This document shows, one piece after another, positions 1-5,239 of a stretch of 6,186 nt of DNA. Source of the DNA: Candidatus Woesearchaeota archaeon CG08_land_8_20_14_0_20_47_9 (lineage in GTDB: Archaea > Nanobdellota > Nanobdellia > Woesearchaeales > CG1-02-47-18); assembly GCA_002763335.1 (NCBI GenBank), contig PEYS01000111.1:2679-8864 (forward strand), read 5' to 3'. The number at the start of each line of letters is the position of its first letter. Positions within the stretch are counted from its first letter, which is position 1. The notes below the pieces were generated by a model that made no database searches, was not told where the DNA came from, and worked only from the letters and a program-made list of their open reading frames with translations. The position numbers were made by a program, and so were the translations under genes.

Positions 1-1072
1 TCTCACGTCCCATTATCTGGGTTACGACAGGGCTTTGCGTCTCCTGTAGAATCACGGCGTCAAAGGAGTTATCCTTCGGGATTAGCGGGATTGAAATTAG
101 GTTGTACCCCTCTCTCAGGTGGATTCTGAAGAGCATAAGCGTGTTTTGGTTTTCGTCCTCTCTGCCTGAGTTGGTGGCTGATCTCACGATGTAGAACCTC
201 TTTGACTCGTTATTGTAGCCATTGTCCTCCCAGTAGCTGTTCCCTGTTGTTGCCGCTGGCTTTGTGAAGTTAAAGCTATCAGGATCATCTGATACATATA
301 TGCTGTAGTGGTCTGGCCTTGGTTCAGGATGATCCCAGCTAAGCATTATCCTGTTGTCATAGTTTATCTCAGTGTTGGCTGGAGGCTCAGGCATTGCTCG
401 CGAGCCCGCAAGCCATTGCGCCGAGTTTCTGAAGAGCGTTGCAGTCTGCTCTGTCCAGTAGTCAATCTCAACTGCCCCGAAGAATACTGCCGGGGCAGTT
501 GATACGTTCTTGTTGAGCAGCCTGGTTCCGTTTCCAATCACTGCGATCACAGCTTCGTTTGCATTTTTCAGTGTTGATACTGTTGCGTTTATTCCGGCTG
601 CGCGGTCTCCTGAGAGGTAGCACGCCTTGATGCTGATGTAGTTCTTGTCAAAGGCGCTTGTATAGGCCTGGAATACGTCAGGCATCCCTTCTGTTAGCGG
701 GTTGCGCGAAACAACCTTAAGGTGTATCGGAAAGTTCTGCTGTGTGCATGTTATGCTCCTCACCCACTTCCACTCATCTACATTGTAGGTGTTGATAACA
801 AGTGCAGGGAACTTGTTTACAGGAATCTTATACGGGTCTGTAAAACGCTCATCGCCTATAGTGATGAAGGCGTACCCTGAGAAGTTAGTGCTGGCAGTTA
901 TAGAGTCTGCTGCTAATAGTTCAAGGTCAAAGCTCTCGTTTAGAAGCGCTGTAATCACTGGTTCAATGTTTCTCTCTGATTGGTATATGTACGCCACCCT
1001 TTGTTTCGCATCTGCCCCTGTTGCAAATATAAGCAGCATCAGGGCCAGCAGCATTGCTCTCTTGCCTATCAT
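1..1072 (-). CDS. Secreted multi-domain surface protein (GATase/flavodoxin-like plus FN3-like domain), 3' end outside window
   Basis: The reading frame starts at ATG 1072 and stays open to the left edge (357 codons seen, no stop), so the C-terminus is missing. Residues 1-22 form a signal peptide: basic MIGKR, a hydrophobic stretch, then GADA before the mature KQRVAYIY. Residues about 24-222 look like an alpha/beta Rossmann-type domain similar to class I amidotransferase-like domains of archaeal secreted proteins (GDERFTDP at 73-80, FFGAVEIDYW at 197-206). No catalytic Cys-His pair is evident, so I infer no enzyme activity. Residues about 227-305 look like a fibronectin-III domain (IMLSWDHPEP, then HYSIYV). 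Residues 312-330 resemble the 'GxNLISIPL' module of archaeal surface proteins. Seven N-X-S/T sequons (residues 45, 63, 162, 181, 189, 268, 288) fit an exported glycoprotein. The start overlaps the upstream gene's stop as ATGA, and a GAGG lies 9 bases before it, so the two are probably translated together. Ligand and role are unknown; cell-surface adhesion or an S-layer-associated role is a guess. Confidence 0.85.
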   Translation of the reverse strand, partial: MIGKRAMLLALMLLIFATGADAKQRVAYIYQSERNIEPVITALLNESFDLELLAADSITASTNFSGYAFITIGDERFTDPYKIPVNKFPALVINTYNVDEWKWVRSITCTQQNFPIHLKVVSRNPLTEGMPDVFQAYTSAFDKNYISIKACYLSGDRAAGINATVSTLKNANEAVIAVIGNGTRLLNKNVSTAPAVFFGAVEIDYWTEQTATLFRNSAQWLAGSRAMPEPPANTEINYDNRIMLSWDHPEPRPDHYSIYVSDDPDSFNFTKPAATTGNSYWEDNGYNNESKRFYIVRSATNSGREDENQNTLMLFRIHLREGYNLISIPLIPKDNSFDAVILQETQSPVVTQIMGRE

Positions 1073-1863
1073 CTTTTTCTGCCTCTGTTTTTACCCTTAT
1101 CCTTCGTGGTCTTAGCGCCTCTTGATAGCGCCGTGTATACAACAACACCCAACGCAACTATTGAGGCTGTTATCGTGATCCCTATGACTGGGTTCGGCCT
1201 TGCTCCTGCTGTAGCTCTGTCTGACGTGCTACTCCTGTTGTTCTGCCCCTCCTGAGTCCGTGATGTATGCGATGCCTCTGGCTGTGTTGCCTCTGATGTT
1301 TCACCGCCAGGATTTTCATTATCCCCGGATTCGCTGCCAGAGCCGATACCCCCTGCTTCGCTATTCCCCTCGTTACTAGAGTCTGATCCTCCTGCTTCTC
1401 CTGCAGCGTCGATAATTATAGTGGCTGCAAGCCCTGCCTGGTCACCTGGGAGCAAGGGTTGGTTGTCCAGCAGCGTCCTTGACTTTGTGAAGCTTGCAAG
1501 CACGCTACCCTCATAGAACCCCCGCTCATGGATTGTCATTGTCATATCAACCCTCTCTGAGCTGTCAGGTTCCAGAAAGAGCACTGACTTGTTGAGCTGG
1601 ACTATGTCCTCAATGTCCTTTACCTGCAGCGTAACATCAACTGCAAACTCGTTTTGGTTATTTACAATAAGGGGCCTCTTGATGGTCACTGGCCCAGAGC
1701 TAATGTTTGTATGAATTATCATTCGTGGATTGCCGATTGATGCAACAATTGCGTAGCCTGACTCTAGCATAATGCCTGCAATGATACATGCAACAGCTAA
1801 GAGTGCCGTTAGCCTGCGATAACTACGTTTTCTACATCCCCTGCAATCTGCTCCTGAAACCAT
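1069..1863 (-). CDS. Membrane-anchored surface protein: Ig-like domain, low-complexity stalk, C-terminal TM anchor
   Basis: A 264-residue protein not recognised by name. Residues 18-36 are a signal peptide or N-terminal membrane segment after a basic, Cys-containing leader (CRGCRKRSYRR). Residues about 45-152 alternate in the manner of a beta-sandwich (RPLIVNNQNEFAVDVTL, RVDMTMTIHERGFYEGSV), like the Ig/NEW3-like folds common on archaeal envelopes. Residues about 155-222 are a Ser/Gly/Glu/Asn/Thr-rich stalk that is probably extended and O-glycosylated. Residues 226-246 (VIGITITASIVALGVVVY) are a transmembrane helix, and residues 249-264 are a very basic cytoplasmic tail ending GRKR. The stop overlaps the next gene's start by four bases, so this and the secreted protein downstream form an operon and may form one surface complex. 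GAGGGG about 3-8 bases before the ATG at 1863 supports this start. The stalk and tail make it an anchor-type protein; no enzymatic motif is visible. Confidence 0.85.
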   Translation of the reverse strand: MVSGADCRGCRKRSYRRLTALLAVACIIAGIMLESGYAIVASIGNPRMIIHTNISSGPVTIKRPLIVNNQNEFAVDVTLQVKDIEDIVQLNKSVLFLEPDSSERVDMTMTIHERGFYEGSVLASFTKSRTLLDNQPLLPGDQAGLAATIIIDAAGEAGGSDSSNEGNSEAGGIGSGSESGDNENPGGETSEATQPEASHTSRTQEGQNNRSSTSDRATAGARPNPVIGITITASIVALGVVVYTALSRGAKTTKDKGKNRGRKR

Positions 1864-1919
1864 TCTCCCCTCAAGGCATCAAAGTGCGCCAAAGTAAGCC
1901 AATCAAAGCATCTATGCTG

Positions 1920-1946
1920 CTATGTCTGCAGCGTGGCTGCGCATAG
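1920..1946 (-). other. Hairpin in the leader of the surface-protein operon
   Basis: CTATG (1920-1924) pairs with CATAG (1942-1946), and GCAGC (1928-1932) pairs with GCTGC (1936-1940) around a 3-base loop, with a small 3x1 internal bulge. It lies in the inferred 5' leader between the TATA candidate and the SD. It could affect leader folding or stability; no known riboswitch was recognised. Confidence 0.45.
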
Positions 1947-1968
1947 TGATAGCATCATGATAGCATCA
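1947..1968. repeat. Perfect tandem duplication of TGATAGCATCA
   Basis: TGATAGCATCA occurs twice with no gap (1947-1957 and 1958-1968). Further GCATC words lie nearby (1876, 1908). The repeat sits just downstream of the inferred transcription start of the surface operon, next to the hairpin, so an operator role is possible. An 11-base repeat can also arise by slippage. Confidence 0.6.
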
Positions 1969-1999
1969 ACCCCTCATGTTTCCCCAATGCCATTCTCTA

Positions 2000-2008
2000 C
2001 TATAAAAT
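2000..2008 (-). promoter_or_regulatory. Candidate TATA box of the surface-protein operon
   Basis: Read on the minus strand this is ATTTTATAG. A start about 25 bases downstream would fall near 1977, giving a leader of about 115 bases before the ATG at 1863. A second possibility is the TATATAAA read on the minus strand at 2047-2054. Neither has a clear BRE, so the assignment is tentative. Confidence 0.35.
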
Positions 2009-2046
2009 GCGAATTGTAATTTACTACTGATAAAGGAATTTCAGCA

Positions 2047-2054
2047 TTTATATA
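2047..2054 (+). promoter_or_regulatory. TATA box (TTTATATA) ahead of the structured region
   Basis: A full-consensus archaeal TATA element, TTTATATA. Transcription would begin near 2077-2080, at the front edge of the self-complementary stretch 2107-2416 and about 380 bases before the next gene, so it most likely drives a separate untranslated transcript. Read on the other strand (TATATAAA), it could also serve the divergent surface operon. Confidence 0.55.
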
Positions 2055-2078
2055 ATGATTGTTGTGGCAGAGGCAAGA

Positions 2079-2416
2079 AATAAATAAAAACGCATGATTA
2101 GTCATCAAGCCCAGACTACACACCTGCATTCTATGCCAGAGACAAAGGTTTATCCTCGGAAGATCTGTAAAGCAGGGGGAGTTTATTCAGGTCAGGGACA
2201 ACAGTTAAGGGGCATTGAGAACACTGCTTTACCAAGCTCAGACTTCGCAAGCCTGAGAGGATTCTATTTGAGTCTTAAGTCTTCGGATTGCTAGCTGGCT
2301 GCCAGATGGCCTCCTGTGCTTTTCACGCTATTGATGGGCGGGGGTGGCCAGGGCAGAAGCCCATTGCAAACTTAGGGCGGGGCAGGAGGATTGTAAGACT
2401 AAAAGAAGTCTAAGCT
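2079..2416 (+). ncRNA. Candidate structured non-coding RNA, family not assigned
   Basis: The stretch lies between a TATA box and the next gene's own promoter and has no convincing protein. Perfect complementary segments nest without conflict. A three-way junction is formed by ATCCT 2152-2156 with AGGAT 2258-2262, GTAAAGCAG 2167-2175 with CTGCTTTAC 2224-2232, and the hairpin 2237-2257 (CTCAG, CTT, loop CGC, AAG, CTGAG with one A/C mismatch). A second arm is AGTCTTA 2271-2277 with TAAGACT 2394-2400, enclosing CCTCCTG 2310-2316 with CAGGAGG 2383-2389, enclosing ATGGGC 2334-2339 with GCCCAT 2359-2364. AGC 2108-2110 and AGACT 2113-2117 can pair with AGTCT 2407-2411 and GCT 2414-2416 as a closing helix. 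The 2295-2390 part is G+C-rich against A+T-rich flanks. Size (about 310-340 nt) and end pairing would suit SRP RNA or RNase P RNA, but I do not see the RNase P core words (such as GAGGAAAGUCC and ACAGAAA) or a clean SRP helix-8 motif. I infer an RNA gene but cannot name it. Confidence 0.45.
2396..2411 (+). other. Hairpin at the 3' end of the structured region, competing with the long arm
   Basis: AGACT 2396-2400 pairs with AGTCT 2407-2411 around AAAAGA. The same AGACT is needed for the long arm (with 2271-2277) and the same AGTCT for the possible closing helix (with 2113-2117), so these pairings exclude each other. It could be a 3'-end processing or termination element or an alternative fold. 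Confidence 0.4.
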
Positions 2417-2426
2417 AACAACAATA

Positions 2427-2434
2427 TTTAATAA
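2427..2434 (+). promoter_or_regulatory. TATA box of the nucleotidyltransferase gene (leaderless)
   Basis: TTTAATAA centred about 29 bases before the ATG at 2460. This places transcription start at or within a few bases of the start codon. No SD sequence lies before the ATG, which agrees with a leaderless messenger, as is frequent in archaea. Confidence 0.6.
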
Positions 2435-2459
2435 GTTCAGGAGCTATACTGATCATACA

Positions 2460-2822
2460 ATGGAAATCAGCTATAGTGGTAGTATAATAGAACTTAAAAA
2501 AGAGCTTACTAATCTCGATAGGTTTGTTATTGGATTTACATCTCTTCTAAATAAACTAAACAGCAAGTATGTTATTGTTTCAGGGTATGTTGCCATCTTA
2601 TTCGGGAGGAACAGAAGAGAAGTTACCTTAAACAGTCATCGCCTATTTATATCCCCCCTGGAACTACAGATTGCATTCAAGCTCTATCTGGGCAGTGAGA
2701 AAGACATTGAGGATGCAAGATTCCTATACAGCCTGTTTATAGATAAGCTGGACTCGGCCTTGTTAAACAAATTCACCCAAAGGCTTAAAATAAGTAACTT
2801 ATTTCGAAGGTATCTGAAATGA
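2460..2822 (+). CDS. Internally deleted nucleotidyltransferase-family protein (catalytic middle missing)
   Basis: A 120-residue protein joining the two ends of an archaeal nucleotidyltransferase family (MNT/AbiEii-like superfamily). Residues 1-52 match the N-terminal part, including the phosphate-binding segment VSGYVAILFGRNR. Residues 54-120 match the C-terminal part (RLFISPLELQIAFKLYLGSEKDIEDARFLY, split here by function only; key residues are the PLELQ and SEKDIEDA words). Family members remembered from related archaea are about 200 residues and carry an acidic D-x-D plus a third Asp between these parts. Here that region is gone, with the junction near codons 52-54 (bases about 2613-2621). 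The frame is kept, so it is translated as one piece, but it should have no nucleotidyl-transfer activity. It overlaps the following small gene by ATGA. It may be a decaying relic, or it may keep a binding or antitoxin-like role with the partner. Start ATG 2460 fits the TATA spacing. Confidence 0.75.
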   Translation: MEISYSGSIIELKKELTNLDRFVIGFTSLLNKLNSKYVIVSGYVAILFGRNRREVTLNSHRLFISPLELQIAFKLYLGSEKDIEDARFLYSLFIDKLDSALLNKFTQRLKISNLFRRYLK

Positions 2823-2977
2823 GGAACAAACTACCAAGGATTGACCTAGAAGAATTAAAGAAGCTGAAAGAAGAGAACTTCAAGGAGAGGTTGGAGTTTA
2901 TTGATAGGTACGTTGAATGGATCAAAAAGACATCTAATAAGAAGTGGAGCAAGCAGCAGAAGGGGCTTGTTGATTAG
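2819..2977 (+). CDS. Small charged helical protein, partner of the nucleotidyltransferase gene
   Basis: A 52-residue protein (MRNKLPRIDLEELKKLKEEN at the start, ending KGLVD) that begins inside the stop of the gene before it (ATGA overlap), a strong sign of translational coupling. It is almost entirely helical and highly charged (Lys/Glu/Arg), with an aromatic patch YVEWIKKTSNKKW at residues 31-43. I recall similar small proteins after this nucleotidyltransferase family in DPANN genomes, usually annotated as hypothetical; that is memory, not a search. Two-gene modules of this kind are often toxin-antitoxin pairs, so it may bind or neutralise the larger partner or form its missing part. It looks intact although its partner is gutted. 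Confidence 0.7.
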   Translation: MRNKLPRIDLEELKKLKEENFKERLEFIDRYVEWIKKTSNKKWSKQQKGLVD

Positions 2978-3020
2978 GAGGCAGATTCTACAAAAACTTA
3001 CAACAAAAAGCGACTTATAG

Positions 3021-3092
3021 GGTTTTTGGTTATTAGTTCGCAGGGACTAACAACCAAAAACCAAGGACTAATAACCAACTACCAATAACCAA
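3021..3092. repeat. Large inverted repeat plus three related direct repeats
   Basis: GGTTTTTGGTTATTAGT (3021-3037) is inverted at 3046-3062 with a single mismatch and an 8-base loop: a 17-base stem. The unit GGACTAAYAACCAA occurs at 3044-3057 and 3065-3078, and a weaker form CTACCAATAACCAA at 3079-3092. The second unit is a perfect 12-base complement (ACTAATAACCAA) of the left arm, so the left arm can pair with either of two right arms. No open frame runs through it. It may be a terminator or processing signal for the upstream gene pair, a binding site, or a remnant of a mobile element end. Confidence 0.65.
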
Positions 3093-3179
3093 GATCAACC
3101 AAAGACTGTTTTAACCACTAAATAGTAGTCTCACCATTAGGGGGCATTTCTCCCCGCAGCCCTTGGCAGCATGGAAATG

Positions 3180-3187
3180 TTTATATA
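3180..3187 (+). promoter_or_regulatory. TATA box (TTTATATA) of the 501-residue membrane protein gene
   Basis: Full-consensus TTTATATA preceded by GGAAATG, a passable BRE. Transcription should begin near 3210, giving a leader of about 59 bases to the ATG at 3269. Near the end of that leader AGGT at 3258-3261, seven bases from the ATG, can act as SD. Confidence 0.6.
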
Positions 3188-3268
3188 TCTCTGAAGGTAA
3201 GAAAAAGCAATGCACCAAGTTGATGCTAACTAAGAATACAACAAAGTCCAAAATAAAAGGTACACCTA

Positions 3269-4774
3269 ATGAGACCTGAACAATATCTAAGGATTCTGCT
3301 TTTAGTAGTCATTCTTTTGTTTGTATCAGCAGGTATAAGGGCTCAAGGTTATGAGCCATACGATAGTTCAGGCTTTAGTAGTAGTGCAGTCATTGAATAC
3401 GTGCAGAAGGTTATCCAATTCCTAGTTAACCTAGTAGCTAAACCAATCACGAATCCTGCTACTGGAGGCACGTATCCTCTAGGCATTATCATTGGTTTTT
3501 GGCTTGTGCTCTACGTAATTTTTTATGCTCTGCTGACCAAGATCGAACCTTTTAAAGTGGGGCATATCCCAAAGATACTTGCAGGAGTTTTAGCATTCAT
3601 GTTAACGTTTTTTAGCGCTTCTTTTGGGTTGTTTGACTCCTTTTTACGATTTGCAGGAGAGACTGGAGCCTGGGTGCTCTTCTTCGTCGGTGTTACGGTA
3701 GCACTTCTTCGCATAATATCGTTCACTTATTCGGAAGTTGCTGGATACCTTGATAAATCAGCTGACTATGACACTAGAATAGCCACAGCTTCGACTAAAA
3801 GTGTGGCGGCTAAAAAGACAATATTCGGCAACCAGGTTGAAGGTGAAAAAGATAGGCTAGCGTACAAGCGCAATAAAGCAGAATTAGAAACCGAAGGGCT
3901 AATAGTGGGTGGAGTTTCAAGAGCTGTTGGAAGAATCATGGCTGGAGTCAAAACTATTGAAAAAGATGAGGAAAACCTTGAAACAGTCATGCAAGAGATA
4001 TTTAGAATATTGAATTTGCTCCCATCGTTGATTGGGGTTCCTTCAAGCTCCCAGAAAACTCAGCCTCTCTCAGGCGCGACCACCACAATGACAGCTGGAG
4101 GGACTATTTCTGAGGAAAATGTTAATAGACTAAGGGATTACTTAAGCGGTAAGCTGAAAAGCGCATGTTTAATGCTAAGAAATGAAAACGAAAGACTAGA
4201 AGGGTTAAAAAGGACTGAGCAAGAATGCAAAGGATATTTAGGAGCTTTACAGGCTCTCGGGAGTGATGTCACTGAAATAAAAAGAAATTTAAGCAAACAA
4301 ATTGGAGCTATGTCAAGTCAAAAGCAACAACTAGTTGAGTGGGCGGCTAATTTAATCTTTTATTATTCAGAACTTCTAAAACAACTTGTCTCCATAACTA
4401 AGACATCTCTTCCTAAAATAAAGGGAAACCAAACTACGTTATTGAAAAAGCTACTGGAGTTCAGCAAAGATGTAGAAGGTATAAGTGTCGATCGAAATTT
4501 GTATAAGCTCTTAACAGAACTTCCTACAAAAAAGAATAAACTGATCCAGCTTAATCGCGTTATTGAAGCAGACGCTGAGTTCTTCAAAGAATTATCCGGG
4601 CAATATATACAAGAGACCTTAGAGGAGGGCAGGGATTCAATTGATAAAGTCCTAACCAATATACGAGAAAAGAATATTACTGCCGAGGTTGCTGAAAAGT
4701 TAACTCAGCTGAGTTATAAAGTCTATAACAAAATTATTGACGCAGCAGCAGTTCTAACGAGGCTGCGTATCTAA
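3269..4774 (+). CDS. Uncharacterised membrane protein: signal segment, three TM helices, long helical cytoplasmic domain
   Basis: A 501-residue protein I do not recognise. Residues 8-25 are a signal peptide or signal anchor (LRILLLVVILLFVSAG) with a plausible cut after RAQ. Residues about 27-70 would be outside. TM1 is 71-90, TM2 about 101-123 and TM3 about 133-153. The loop KIEPFKVGHIPK is basic, so the positive-inside rule places it and the C-terminal 345 residues in the cytoplasm. That tail is mostly helix with charged, heptad-like stretches (about 185-210, 228-250, 283-345, 350-380, 385-500), broken by a Ser/Thr/Gly linker at 255-282 (SSSQKTQPLSGATTTMTAGG). No nucleotide-binding, protease or nuclease motif is visible. 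It is transcribed alone, with its own promoter and no close partner. A coiled-coil scaffold, sensor or secretion-associated component is possible, but no function is claimed. A+T-rich codon use contrasts with the outer genes. Confidence 0.85.
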   Translation: MRPEQYLRILLLVVILLFVSAGIRAQGYEPYDSSGFSSSAVIEYVQKVIQFLVNLVAKPITNPATGGTYPLGIIIGFWLVLYVIFYALLTKIEPFKVGHIPKILAGVLAFMLTFFSASFGLFDSFLRFAGETGAWVLFFVGVTVALLRIISFTYSEVAGYLDKSADYDTRIATASTKSVAAKKTIFGNQVEGEKDRLAYKRNKAELETEGLIVGGVSRAVGRIMAGVKTIEKDEENLETVMQEIFRILNLLPSLIGVPSSSQKTQPLSGATTTMTAGGTISEENVNRLRDYLSGKLKSACLMLRNENERLEGLKRTEQECKGYLGALQALGSDVTEIKRNLSKQIGAMSSQKQQLVEWAANLIFYYSELLKQLVSITKTSLPKIKGNQTTLLKKLLEFSKDVEGISVDRNLYKLLTELPTKKNKLIQLNRVIEADAEFFKELSGQYIQETLEEGRDSIDKVLTNIREKNITAEVAEKLTQLSYKVYNKIIDAAAVLTRLRI

Positions 4775-4873
4775 TGAGAATGCGCTAGTAGACTTATAGT
4801 GGCTGTATTATTATAGATCTAAACACTTCCTAACTCTTTATTCAAATACCCATTTGCTTGGAGTTTTCCATCT
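4775..4873. other. Spacer after the 501-residue protein, probable T-rich terminator zone
   Basis: No gene. Pyrimidine-rich words (CTTCCTAACTCTTTATTC around 4826-4843 and TTTTCC at 4864-4869) could end the plus-strand transcript in the T-rich archaeal manner; no strong hairpin is seen. If the flanking repeat marks an insertion, this would be the original flank downstream of the minus-strand membrane gene. Confidence 0.35.
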
Positions 4874-4934
4874 TCACCCCATCACCCCCGCCACAAACCT
4901 CGATACAGCTATAAACAGCCAGAAGTTGACAATC
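4874..4934. repeat. Left 61-base direct repeat: detached copy of the membrane gene's 3' end
   Basis: Matches 5574-5634 at 59 of 61 positions (differences at 4886 and 4930). On the minus strand it reads as the last codons plus stop of the membrane protein (NFWLFIAVSRFVAGVMG then TGA). One difference is synonymous (Gly GGG/GGA); the other changes Phe to Val. The frame does not continue as a related protein beyond the repeat, so this is a gene-end fragment, not a gene. Confidence 0.85.
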
Positions 4935-4939
4935 ATTAC

Positions 4940-4954
4940 CGAAAGCTTTAAATA
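4940..4954 (+). promoter_or_regulatory. BRE and TATA box of the toxin-antitoxin operon
   Basis: CGAAAG followed by CTTTAAATA is a near-ideal archaeal BRE/TATA pair (TATA TTTAAATA at 4947-4954). Transcription should begin near 4977, leaving a leader of about 26 bases with GGGG at 4991-4994 before the ATG at 5003. It starts only six bases after the left direct repeat ends. RHH antitoxins usually bind their own promoter, so autoregulation here is expected from the family. Confidence 0.65.
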
Positions 4955-5002
4955 ACATTTCATTATCTTTAATAATAAATAATAATTTAAGGGGTAAATA
5001 AA

Positions 5003-5239
5003 ATGGCTCAAGCTATAGTCAATTTTGGGGAGCGTCAGGATAGGATTTTGACTATTGTTAAAGGGAAGTATGGGCTCAGAAATAAATCCCAAGCAGTTAA
5101 CTTTGTGATCGATAAATTTGAAGAAGAGCTATTGGAACCTGAATTGAGACCTGAATATTTAAAGAAATTAAAGAAGATTAGGAAAGGGAACTACACCAGG
5201 TTTAATTCTATTGATGAATTAAGGAGAGCTACTAGTTAG
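5003..5239 (+). CDS. DUF2683-family antitoxin (RHH-like DNA-binding)
   Basis: A 78-residue protein resembling archaeal DUF2683 antitoxins. Residues 1-40 (MAQAIVNFGERQDRILTIVK, then a helix beginning at KYGLRNKSQAVN) fit the strand-helix-helix of a ribbon-helix-helix dimer. Residues 41-78 (FEEELLEPELRPEYLKKLKK onward, SIDELRRA near the end) fit the flexible segment that wraps the cognate RelE/ParE-type toxin. Family role: it neutralises the toxin and represses the shared promoter. It ends 10 bases before the toxin's start, and the last base of its stop begins a stem enclosing that start. The gene looks intact and of normal length. Start ATG 5003 follows GGGG by eight bases and a strong BRE/TATA. 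Codon use is A+T-rich like the rest of the cassette. Confidence 0.85.
   Translation: MAQAIVNFGERQDRILTIVKGKYGLRNKSQAVNFVIDKFEEELLEPELRPEYLKKLKKIRKGNYTRFNSIDELRRATS

Larger units (their letters stand above)
2978..3268. other. Intergenic spacer between the nucleotidyltransferase pair and the 501-residue membrane protein
   Basis: No reading frame is supported in these 291 bases. They hold the inverted/direct repeat block at 3021-3092 and the promoter of the next gene at 3180-3187; a short ATG frame at 3211 stops after six codons. The part between (about 3093-3175) shows nothing I can name. Confidence 0.6.

Noticed and set aside
308..1255. Plus-strand frames opposite the surface-protein operon (308-502, 789-1115, 980-1255)
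   Set aside because: Antisense shadows of two long, coupled minus-strand genes with clear signal peptides and sequons.
2094..2294. 66-residue plus-strand frame starting ATG 2094
   Set aside because: No SD or suitable TATA spacing, no recognisable domain, and it lies across the perfect stems of the candidate RNA, which explain the conservation-like structure better.
2079..2416. RNase P RNA or SRP RNA by name
   Set aside because: Size and end pairing would fit, but I could not find the conserved core words of either family by eye, so no family name is assigned.
3044..3092. Short CRISPR-like array (three related units)
   Set aside because: Units are 14 bases, spacing is irregular (21 then 14), there are no spacers of normal size and no cas genes.
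4874..5092. 72-residue minus-strand frame ending with the same C-terminus as the membrane protein
   Set aside because: Only its last ~19 residues, inside the direct repeat, are real gene-end sequence; the rest is the antisense of the antitoxin gene and its promoter.
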